Shown: positions 1-5,724 of the stretch, piece by piece
Position numbering within the stretch: the first letter of the stretch is position 1
Layout of the letters: each line of letters starts with the position of its first letter
Origin: Ignavibacteria bacterium UBA961
GTDB lineage: Bacteria; Bacteroidota; Ignavibacteria; Kapaibacteriales; UBA961
Length of the DNA: 5,724 bases
Reading direction: 5' to 3'
Assembly: GCA_002293005.1 (NCBI GenBank)
Contig: DBCJ01000070.1
Coordinates: 1-5,724 of the forward strand
Program-made: the position numbers and the translations under genes
Notes under the pieces: generated by a model
The model's input: only the letters and a program-made list of their open reading frames with translations
Told to the model about the DNA's origin: nothing
Databases searched by the model: none

Positions 1-2087
1 GCTTTTCTGATCTCTCTTCCCAATGCAGTTCTGATAGGAATATTTTGCAGATTAGGTTCAGTGGAAGAAAGTCTTCCTGTTCCAGCTATTGTCTGATTAT
101 ATGTCGTATGAATTCTTCCCGTTCTTGCATTCACCATTTTAGGCAATGATTCAACATAGGTTGATTGTAGTTTTTGCAATTGTCTATGTTCAAGGATATA
201 TCCTGCGATTGGATAGTCATCCGCAAGTTCAGAAAGAACTGAAACATCAGTGCTATAGCCGGTTTTTGTCTTTTTAGGACTCGGTAAAGCAAGTCTTTCA
301 AACAATATCTCACCAACTTGTTTTGGAGAGTCAATATTGAAAGCATCCGTACCGGCAGCTTCATAAATCTTTTCTTTCAAAGCCATTACTTCTTTCTTGA
401 TATGAACCGAAATCGTGCCGAGTGCATCAAGATCTATAGCAACGCCATTATACTCCATTTCAACAAGTACTTCGCTAAGTGGAAATTCCACAGTCTGCGC
501 AAAACCCAATTGACCCGATTGTTCCAATTGTGCATTCAATGTATCAGCCAATGCGAGAGTGACATCGGCATCTTCCGCCGCATATTCCATGAGTTTTAGT
601 GGCTCAACATCACGCATTGAACCTTGTTTTTTTTCACCGATCAATGCACTGATGGGAATGGGTTCATAATCCATCCATTTTTTTGCAAGTGCATCCATGC
701 CATGCAAAGAATCGGGATTCAATACATAACTGGCAAGCATGGGGTCAAAAGACAATGGATGAACAGTGACTCCATATCGTTTGAGAATCAATGCATCAAA
801 TTTTCCATGTTGTGCAATTTTCTCGATCGCAGAATTCTCCAAGACTGGTTTTAAAGCCAATGCAACATCTAGTGCTTTCAAAGTGGTGGCTTGACCATGT
901 TTGGATTGTGATGTCTCAGTAGGTGCATCGAACAAAGATTCCGGAATATCTAAAACATCTAGATCTTCATCTTTTGTCAATACAAAAAATGCTTTTCCAG
1001 GTTTTGCACTGATTGCAAAACCAACAATAGAGCAAGTCATTGTGTTGAGTGATGTTGTTTCCAAATCAAAGCAGATTCTCTTTGCTGACTTGATTTCATG
1101 CATCATCAATTTGAATGTCAATTCATCATTCACCAATTGATAATCATGCTCTCTATTTGCAACCGTAGTAAATTGAGTAATGCCTTGAGATTCAGCCTGA
1201 GCATTGATTTGTCCTGATGTTCTTTCTGCCCATTTCCTACGCAAAGTATTGAATTGAAGCATTGAGAATAAACCATCAATCCCAACAGGATCGGCTTTAC
1301 CCGGAACACAATTGACAAGTTCTATGGGAAGTGGAACTTCCGTGTGAATGGTCACCAGTTCCTTGGAAAGAATTGCAGACTCCTTCCCTTCAATCAATTT
1401 CTTTTTGACAGTTTCTCTTTCTATGAGTTCAAGCGCTTCATAAACATTCTCGATTGTGCCAAATTGCTCAATGAGTGGTTGCGCTGTTTTTTCTCCGATT
1501 CCTTTCACGCCCGGAATATTATCGGAAGCATCTCCGATTAAAGCTAAAAGATCAATGATTTGCTCAGGAAATACGCCCATTTTTTCTTTGACTTGATCTC
1601 TTCTGTACACATCATAGGCATTTGCATCCTTGCCCGGACGCAGAATGCAAATGCGATCATCGACGAGCTGAAAATAATCTTTGTCGGAGGTCAAACAACG
1701 CACATCATATCCCAAGGCTCCTGCCTGTTTTGCCAATGTTCCAATGATATCATCAGCTTCAAATCCCGGTAATTCCAATACAGGAACTCCGATCAATCGC
1801 AAAAACTCTTTGATGCGAGGCATTTGTGGCACCAATTCCTCGGGAAATTCATCTCGATGTGCTTTATAGCCATCATATTTATCATGTCTGAATGTCGGCG
1901 CAGACGTATCAAAGGCCGCGGCAATGAAATCGGGTTTTTCCGCATCAAGAATTGCTGTAATCATATTGGCAAAACCGAATACTGCTCCCGTGGGTTCGCC
2001 ATTCGGGGCTTTGAATCCGCTTTTGGACATTGCATGATAAGCCCTGAAAACAAGGCCCATAGAATCAATAAAGAGTGCTGTAGGCAT
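1..2087 (-). CDS. polA: DNA polymerase I, N-terminal 695 residues (3' end cut by the window edge)
   Basis: Family A DNA polymerase that fills gaps and removes RNA primers or damaged strands in repair and lagging-strand maturation. Reading the minus strand from the ATG at 2085-2087 gives one uninterrupted frame to the left edge, beginning MPTALFIDS. The 5'-nuclease domain (about residues 1-290) keeps its acidic metal ligands: D8, D60, E110, D112, D113, D135, D137, D186 and D189. The 3'-5' exonuclease domain (about 320-520) has Exo I D341/E343 and Exo III Y502/D506, but Exo II reads QHGKFD (426-431), with His427 where Asn is usual. The polymerase domain begins near 525 and includes the TGRLSS motif (670-675) and NLQNIP. 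Motifs A, B and C lie off the window; full length is expected to be about 930 residues. There is no clear Shine-Dalgarno sequence. An upstream in-frame GTG (2136-2138) exists, but the ATG gives the canonical N-terminus. It is divergent from the ogg gene. Confidence 0.97.
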   Translation of the reverse strand, partial: MPTALFIDSMGLVFRAYHAMSKSGFKAPNGEPTGAVFGFANMITAILDAEKPDFIAAAFDTSAPTFRHDKYDGYKAHRDEFPEELVPQMPRIKEFLRLIGVPVLELPGFEADDIIGTLAKQAGALGYDVRCLTSDKDYFQLVDDRICILRPGKDANAYDVYRRDQVKEKMGVFPEQIIDLLALIGDASDNIPGVKGIGEKTAQPLIEQFGTIENVYEALELIERETVKKKLIEGKESAILSKELVTIHTEVPLPIELVNCVPGKADPVGIDGLFSMLQFNTLRRKWAERTSGQINAQAESQGITQFTTVANREHDYQLVNDELTFKLMMHEIKSAKRICFDLETTSLNTMTCSIVGFAISAKPGKAFFVLTKDEDLDVLDIPESLFDAPTETSQSKHGQATTLKALDVALALKPVLENSAIEKIAQHGKFDALILKRYGVTVHPLSFDPMLASYVLNPDSLHGMDALAKKWMDYEPIPISALIGEKKQGSMRDVEPLKLMEYAAEDADVTLALADTLNAQLEQSGQLGFAQTVEFPLSEVLVEMEYNGVAIDLDALGTISVHIKKEVMALKEKIYEAAGTDAFNIDSPKQVGEILFERLALPSPKKTKTGYSTDVSVLSELADDYPIAGYILEHRQLQKLQSTYVESLPKMVNARTGRIHTTYNQTIAGTGRLSSTEPNLQNIPIRTALGREIRK

Positions 2088-2126
2088 GAGATGGTAAAGA
2101 CAATAAGCGAGAGTGAAAGAACTCAG

Positions 2127-2147
2127 GCGAAAATTCACAATATTCGC
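2127..2147. promoter_or_regulatory. 21-base near-palindrome, possible operator between polA and ogg
   Basis: The two arms GCGAAAATT (2127-2135) and AATATTCGC (2139-2147) pair at eight of nine positions around a CAC centre; the only mismatch is A2132/A2142. It lies in the middle of the 92-base region between two divergent repair genes. It overlaps the weak promoter-like hexamers proposed for both directions, which is where a repressor site would sit. A second, shorter imperfect dyad, ATTCGCATGCAAAT (2142-2155), overlaps its right end. No known consensus was recognised; a transcript hairpin is an alternative. Confidence 0.4.
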
Positions 2148-2160
2148 ATGCAAATTACAA
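2132..2160 (-). promoter_or_regulatory. Weak candidate promoter for polA
   Basis: On the minus strand TTGTAA (2155-2160) lies 17 bases before TGAATT (2132-2137). Each matches the sigma-70-type consensus at four of six positions. Its position, about 45 bases before the polA start, is sensible, but matches this weak are common by chance in AT-rich DNA. If the host is Bacteroidota-like the promoter consensus may also differ. Confidence 0.18.
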
Positions 2161-2161
2161 A
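2134..2161 (+). promoter_or_regulatory. Weak candidate promoter for the ogg gene
   Basis: TTCACA (2134-2139) is followed after 16 bases by TACAAA (2156-2161), four of six matches in the second hexamer. Transcription would begin around 2168, leaving only about a dozen leader bases before the GTG at 2180. The first hexamer lies inside the palindrome at 2127-2147. Confidence 0.18.
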
Positions 2162-2179
2162 ATCATGATGCGATGAAGA

Positions 2180-2824
2180 GTGAGTACACAAAAGAAGAAT
2201 ATCGAATTCCCTGAAATATATGCCACTGAATACTTGAAAATGCAATCGGAAATAGAGAATAGATTGCAAGATTTTCTTAGTGTTCAGGAAAAGGATTGGT
2301 TTTATGAAGCATGTTATTGCATTCTGACACCACAGTCCAAGGCTGTGCATGCTGAAACAGTCGTAAAGAAACTTATCGACATGAATTTTGAATTCAATGA
2401 TTTGGATCCAATGCCACTTCTACGAGATCCCGAGCATTATATTCGATTCCACAATCAGAAAACCATCAATCTGCAATTGCTCAAGGAGAATTTTCCTGAA
2501 ATCAGGTCATTGATTCAGGAGAATCAACAAAAGCCACTAATGCTTCGCGATATTCTTACGGCAAAGATTCGGGGTTTCGGCATGAAAGAATCGGCACATT
2601 TCATGCGAAATATCGGGATATTTGGTCCGACCATTCTCGACAGACATATCCTCAAACATCTATTGGCCTGTGGAGTTAAAAGCGCGAAGAATCCACCGAC
2701 AAATAAATCCATGTATCTCAGAATTGAAAAAGCCTGGCTGAAATACTGTAAAGAAGTGCAAATAGAAATGGAATCCATGGATCTTTTGTTTTGGTCTATG
2801 GAAACAGGATTCATTCTCAAATAG
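2180..2824 (+). CDS. ogg: 8-oxoguanine DNA glycosylase/AP lyase, Ogg2 (archaeal-type) family
   Basis: Bifunctional base-excision-repair enzyme expected to remove 8-oxoguanine and nick the abasic site. The 214-residue product matches the compact Ogg2 family (about 205-215 residues) of the HhH-GPD superfamily. The segment CYCILTPQSKA (45-55) is the family's N-terminal signature. The helix-hairpin-helix RGFGMKESAHFMRNIG (131-146) carries the presumed catalytic Lys136, and ILDRHIL (152-158) carries the catalytic Asp154. The protein ends in Lys214 (GFILK), matching the conserved C-terminal lysine that Ogg2 enzymes use to tell 8-oxoguanine from guanine. The start is GTG: an ATG at 2168 is cut off by an in-frame TGA at 2174-2176, and the next in-frame ATG (2240, residue 21) would shorten the protein below family length. 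There is no convincing Shine-Dalgarno sequence. It is divergent from polA, another repair gene. Confidence 0.9.
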   Translation: MSTQKKNIEFPEIYATEYLKMQSEIENRLQDFLSVQEKDWFYEACYCILTPQSKAVHAETVVKKLIDMNFEFNDLDPMPLLRDPEHYIRFHNQKTINLQLLKENFPEIRSLIQENQQKPLMLRDILTAKIRGFGMKESAHFMRNIGIFGPTILDRHILKHLLACGVKSAKNPPTNKSMYLRIEKAWLKYCKEVQIEMESMDLLFWSMETGFILK

Positions 2825-2850
2825 AATCGCGTGGGGGACGACAAATCGAA

Positions 2851-2879
2851 TTTTCATAGATTGCACATAGTTGTATCCT
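2851..2879 (+). promoter_or_regulatory. CATAG direct repeat overlapping a weak promoter before the histidine kinase
   Basis: CATAGATTG (2855-2863) and CATAGTTG (2866-2873) form an imperfect direct repeat with an 11-base period, about one helical turn. OmpR/PhoB-type response regulators commonly bind such tandem half-sites. It overlaps a weak promoter-like pair, TTTTCA (2851-2856), 17 bases, TATCCT (2874-2879). Together these could be an autoregulated promoter for the kinase operon. Both elements are short and could be chance. Confidence 0.25.
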
Positions 2880-2894
2880 TATTTAACTACCTTC

Positions 2895-4487
2895 ATGAAA
2901 AGCATTTCACTGCGCTTCCGATTGGTCTTTTGGTATAGTGCGATCGTCACTCTGACGCTTCTTGCATTCGGTATTGCTGCATATCTTACCGTATCCAAAG
3001 ATTTATATCAAAATCTTGATGCTTCTCTTGAACGGGTTGCAACATCCTTGGATTTCATCATCAGGAAGAAGCAGAAAGAAACGATGCAACCGCTCAGGCC
3101 CGCAACTCAAAGAAGAAAAAAAGCACGCAGAAGCCAGCCGGAACCTGCTGATTCATTCGCATTTTTCAGGGATTCCGCCCCGATTACCGATACTATTCGC
3201 ATGTCTCGTGCGGACACCTCGGAAATTGATGAAGACCCTGTGTGGTCGGCGGTCTATGAACATATTCTCTTCAATCCGAAAAATTACTATATACAGATTG
3301 CCGATCTCAAAGGTCAAATTGTTTGGCGATCCGATAATCTCGATACAAATTCACTCCCCTTGCTTGATGAAACCCCCTTGATTTCTGGTCTCTCCAGCAT
3401 CATGACAATCACATCATTTGGAAGTGAATCTCAAAATCTTCGATTATATAGAGGAAAGACTTCGAAAGCATTCATAACGGTGGGATATTCCCTCGAAGAA
3501 ATTGATTCAACGCTGTATGAATTATTCAATGCATTACTCATTGGATTCCCAATGGTATTGCTCATTTCCACATTGGGTGGATTTATTTTGGCGAGAGTAT
3601 CTCTAAAGCCGATAGATGATTTGGCAACATCAGCAAGAGAGATCACCGCAAGCAATCTCAGCAATCGTCTGCCCGAACCAAAAACCAATGATGAGGTTGC
3701 GAGATTGACCTATACATTGAATGAGATGATTGCCCGCCTTGAAGGATCATTCAATCAAATCAAGCAATTCACTGCTGATGTGTCTCATGAATTAAGAACT
3801 CCTTTGGCCATTTTGACGGGAGAATTGGAAGTTGCATTGCGTAGTGACAAATCCCCGGAGGAATATCAGACTTTGCTCATAAGCGCATTGGAAGAAGTTG
3901 GCCGTTTATCAAAAGTCGTTCGAACTTTGCTCGATTTGTCAAGAGCTGAGACAGGTCAGGTGAGCATTGATCATCAAACCGTGAATCTCAGCACAATGCT
4001 TGATGACTTGAGTGAAGATGCGATAATTTTGGCTGAGGAGCGTTCCATTTCGGTTGGCAGCATGATAGAACCTAGTATTGTGATAGATGGAGATTCCGTC
4101 AGACTTCATCAAGCACTTCTGAATATAGTGGACAATGCAATTAAATACACACCCGAAGGTGGCGATATTCTAATGCGATTGGTCAAAGAAGGTGATCGAG
4201 CTATTCTGCGTGTGAGCGATACGGGAGTGGGCATAGCGCCTGAGCATTTACCTCATATTTTCGACAGATTTTATAGAGCGGATCAAGCAAGATCACAAGA
4301 TATTCAAGGTAATGGATTAGGTTTGTCCATCGTGAAATGGATCATCGAAGCGCATGAAGGCACGATCAGAGCCGAAAGCACGCAAGACAAAGGCACGATG
4401 ATTACAATAGTGCTCCCAATTCTTGATTCAGCGATTGATAGAACGGAACAACCACCTCAATTCTATGGAAGGAATCCATATTCATGA
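2895..4487 (+). CDS. Membrane sensor histidine kinase (HAMP-HisKA-HATPase)
   Basis: Two-component sensor kinase, 530 residues from the ATG at 2895. A hydrophobic segment (about 10-33) and a second one (about 211-234) are membrane helices flanking an extracytoplasmic sensor region of roughly 175 residues with no recognised fold. A HAMP linker (about 229-285, with LKPIDDL) leads to the HisKA helix with phospho-acceptor His298 (SHELRTP). The ATP-binding domain has the N box (N414 in IVDNAIKYTPEGG), the G1 box (D442, SDTGVGIAP), the F box (IFDRFYRAD, 455-463) and the G2 box (GNGLGLSIV, 472-480). All key catalytic residues are present, so it should be active. The sensor region contains a very basic stretch at 57-79 (11 Lys/Arg in 23). 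No response regulator gene is adjacent in this window. The frame also opens at a TTG at 2871, but the ATG directly before the basic N-terminus and first helix is preferred. The stop overlaps the next gene by ATGA. Confidence 0.95.
   Translation: MKSISLRFRLVFWYSAIVTLTLLAFGIAAYLTVSKDLYQNLDASLERVATSLDFIIRKKQKETMQPLRPATQRRKKARRSQPEPADSFAFFRDSAPITDTIRMSRADTSEIDEDPVWSAVYEHILFNPKNYYIQIADLKGQIVWRSDNLDTNSLPLLDETPLISGLSSIMTITSFGSESQNLRLYRGKTSKAFITVGYSLEEIDSTLYELFNALLIGFPMVLLISTLGGFILARVSLKPIDDLATSAREITASNLSNRLPEPKTNDEVARLTYTLNEMIARLEGSFNQIKQFTADVSHELRTPLAILTGELEVALRSDKSPEEYQTLLISALEEVGRLSKVVRTLLDLSRAETGQVSIDHQTVNLSTMLDDLSEDAIILAEERSISVGSMIEPSIVIDGDSVRLHQALLNIVDNAIKYTPEGGDILMRLVKEGDRAILRVSDTGVGIAPEHLPHIFDRFYRADQARSQDIQGNGLGLSIVKWIIEAHEGTIRAESTQDKGTMITIVLPILDSAIDRTEQPPQFYGRNPYS
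4469..4473 (+). promoter_or_regulatory. Ribosome binding site for the CrtC-like gene, inside the kinase gene
   Basis: AAGGA, within GGAAGGAA (4467-4474), lies 10 bases before the ATG at 4484. It is the clearest Shine-Dalgarno-like sequence in the window and favours the first of two adjacent ATG codons (4484 and 4487). It lies in the last codons of the kinase gene, so re-initiation after the kinase stop is likely. Confidence 0.5.
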
Positions 4488-5500
4488 TGCATGTGAAAGT
4501 GGGAATGGATGGCGATTTGCCCATGCGCGTCCAAGAACCCGGAACATATGAATGGTGGTATTTCGATGCCATTGATGAGTCTCAGGAATTGGCAATCACA
4601 ATCATCTTTTTTGATGGAATGCCGATGTCTCCCTATTGGCTGGAAGCGCTTCCAAATGCGGATTCTCGAGAATATTCGGGTTATGCCGTTTCACTCTATC
4701 GCAGAGGGAAAAAACTTGCCGGATTCGTGCATCATACCGAACACAATGAAATCATTACGCATCAAGATGAACTGCATATTCGAATGGGTGGTATGACATT
4801 CCGGAAAAGCGGAGATTCTTATATAATTGGTATTGACACAGAGTATCCTGATTCCGTCAACTCCATTCATGGCGAATTGACTTTTCACAATACACATGAA
4901 CAAAAACATACTTTCGAAGATGGCGAGGGAAATCACTGCTGGCGTTTGATTGCACCGCAATGCAAGGTGGAAGGAACTCTCTCGCTTTTTCAATATGATG
5001 ACATATATTCTGAATGGACATTTAATGGACATGGATATCATGACTGTAATTCAGGAACAGATGCACTATATGCTGATTATGATGATTGGTATTGGGGTCG
5101 TTGCCATATAGACAATGATCAAACCATCATTTATTATCACTATCCAATGTCTCGTGAAAACGAGGAGTTAAACATCGGTTTCATTGCCGATTCAGTTCAT
5201 GGTATCAAGAAAATTGAAGAGTGCCGCATTCAACTTGAGAATATCAAACTCACCTCTTCATTGATGCGGATAGCATCTTCCATCAATATCCGAGGTACGA
5301 TTGATGGCAAAGAATTGAATATTCGCATCAGACATGCTCATGCTCTCGAATTTGGTCCCTTTTACTATCGCTATATGATTGAAAGCGAAACAAATCAACA
5401 TCCTCTGAAAAATCATGGAATTGCGGAATATTTCAATGCCAAAAGACTGAAATCCCGCTTGGTTCGAACCATGATCAAAACACCCATGCAAAGAGTATAA
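4484..5500 (+). CDS. CrtC-like protein (carotenoid 1,2-hydratase/hydroxyneurosporene synthase family)
   Basis: 338-residue protein of the CrtC/AttH lipocalin-like superfamily. In characterised CrtC members the enzyme adds water across the terminal 1,2 double bond of acyclic carotenoids. Family marks are EWWYFDA (23-29), the block CWRLIAPQCKVEG (152-164), NGHGYHDCNSGTDAL (181-195), DDWYWGR (200-206) and the C-terminal GPFYYRY (291-297) with AEYF (314-317). Tyr185 and Asp187 in GYHDCN appear to match the Tyr-x-Asp pair implicated in catalysis in purple-bacterial CrtC; this comparison is from memory. No signal peptide or membrane helix is evident. The start overlaps the kinase stop (ATGA), implying translational coupling. 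No carotenoid synthesis gene is nearby, and many CrtC/AttH relatives act on other lipids or polyketides, so the family is secure but the substrate is not. Confidence 0.8.
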   Translation: MMHVKVGMDGDLPMRVQEPGTYEWWYFDAIDESQELAITIIFFDGMPMSPYWLEALPNADSREYSGYAVSLYRRGKKLAGFVHHTEHNEIITHQDELHIRMGGMTFRKSGDSYIIGIDTEYPDSVNSIHGELTFHNTHEQKHTFEDGEGNHCWRLIAPQCKVEGTLSLFQYDDIYSEWTFNGHGYHDCNSGTDALYADYDDWYWGRCHIDNDQTIIYYHYPMSRENEELNIGFIADSVHGIKKIEECRIQLENIKLTSSLMRIASSINIRGTIDGKELNIRIRHAHALEFGPFYYRYMIESETNQHPLKNHGIAEYFNAKRLKSRLVRTMIKTPMQRV

Positions 5501-5578
5501 ACAGCTATCCACATCCAAACCAAGCTCTCAAAAAAAACCGTATTTTTGCAGCATTCATTATAAAACACTGTAAAAGTC
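5501..5578 (+). promoter_or_regulatory. Intergenic region before alaS with a TATAAA box
   Basis: This 78-base AT-rich gap holds TATAAA (5559-5564), a five-of-six match to the -10 consensus, about 15 bases before the alaS start, but no good -35 hexamer at the usual spacing. An A/T stem-loop precedes it: CAAAAA (5529-5534) pairs with TTTTTG (5543-5548), and GCT (5524-5526) pairs with AGC (5550-5552) across small bulges. It lacks a GC-rich stem and a following T run, so it is not a convincing terminator for the upstream operon. Confidence 0.3.
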
Positions 5579-5724
5579 ATGACCTCACGCGAAATCAGAG
5601 CTTCCTTTTTAGATTTTTTTGCTTCTAAGGGACATACCATCGTGCCCAGTGCGCCTGTCATTCCACATGGCGACCCAACGCTATTATTCACGAATGCCGG
5701 GATGAATCAATTCAAAGATATATT
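5579..5724 (+). CDS. alaS: Alanyl-tRNA synthetase, N-terminal 48 residues (3' end cut by the window edge)
   Basis: Class II aminoacyl-tRNA synthetase that charges tRNA-Ala in the cytoplasm. The visible N-terminus has the very conserved AlaRS opening: REIRASFLDFF (4-14), SKGHTIVPSAPVIP (16-29) and DPTLLFTNAGMNQFKD (32-47). The full enzyme is normally around 870-900 residues, so only the edge of the catalytic domain is present. The start is fixed at the ATG at 5579, because an in-frame TAA lies at 5561-5563 and no other start codon falls between. There is no Shine-Dalgarno sequence directly upstream. It runs in the same direction as the CrtC-like gene but after a 78-base gap, so it is probably transcribed separately. 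Confidence 0.97.
   Translation, partial: MTSREIRASFLDFFASKGHTIVPSAPVIPHGDPTLLFTNAGMNQFKDI

Noticed and set aside
318..2168. Plus-strand open frames of 60-115 codons across the polA region
   Set aside because: All lie antisense to the unbroken polA reading frame, have no recognisable protein motifs and are rich in residues typical of antisense shadows.
2168..2176. ATG codons at 2168 and 2173 as possible ogg starts
   Set aside because: The ATG at 2168 is in frame but hits TGA two codons later; the ATG at 2173 is in another frame. GTG at 2180 is the first usable start.
2524..2866. Minus-strand open frames opposite ogg and the following gap
   Set aside because: They are shadows of the well-supported Ogg2 gene and show no family motifs of their own.
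2871..2894. TTG at 2871 as the kinase start
   Set aside because: It would add eight residues with no conserved character and overlap the candidate promoter. The ATG at 2895 gives the standard basic N-terminus before the first membrane helix.
4509..5041. Overlapping open frames on both strands within the CrtC-like gene
   Set aside because: They lack family motifs, whereas the main frame carries several conserved CrtC blocks from end to end.
5524..5552. Stem-loop after the CrtC-like gene as a rho-independent terminator
   Set aside because: The stem is mostly A:T with bulges, and no T run follows the hairpin on the plus strand.

Overview
The window is an ordinary bacterial chromosomal segment, AT-leaning by eye and densely coded. 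It holds five protein genes: two cut by the window edges and three complete. No RNA gene, transposon, CRISPR array or phage signature was seen. Most starts lack a clear Shine-Dalgarno sequence and the genetic code is standard. Together with a CrtC-type carotenoid hydratase homologue and the general look of the proteins, this suggests a Bacteroidota/Chlorobiota-type organism (for example Ignavibacteria or Kapabacteria relatives). That placement is an inference, not a demonstrated assignment.

Layout: positions 1-2087, minus strand, are the first 695 residues of DNA polymerase I (polA), whose catalytic palm lies beyond the left edge. A 92-base divergent intergenic region (2088-2179) follows and contains a 21-base near-palindrome. 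Positions 2180-2824, plus strand, encode an archaeal-type (Ogg2 family) 8-oxoguanine DNA glycosylase/lyase with a GTG start. After a 70-base gap with a CATAG direct repeat, 2895-4487 encodes a membrane sensor histidine kinase. It overlaps by ATGA a CrtC-like gene at 4484-5500. After a 78-base gap, alaS (alanyl-tRNA synthetase) begins at 5579 and runs off the right edge.

How the genes work together: polA and ogg are both base-excision-repair functions (damaged-base removal, then gap filling) and are divergently arranged around a shared possible operator. The kinase and the CrtC-like protein are translationally coupled, which implies co-expression, although no response regulator and no other carotenoid gene is visible here. 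alaS appears to be an independent housekeeping gene. I did not find a clearly novel multi-gene system. The points most worth checking are the kinase-CrtC coupling, the bacterial Ogg2 with its conserved C-terminal lysine, the divergent palindrome, and a changed residue in the polA proofreading site.
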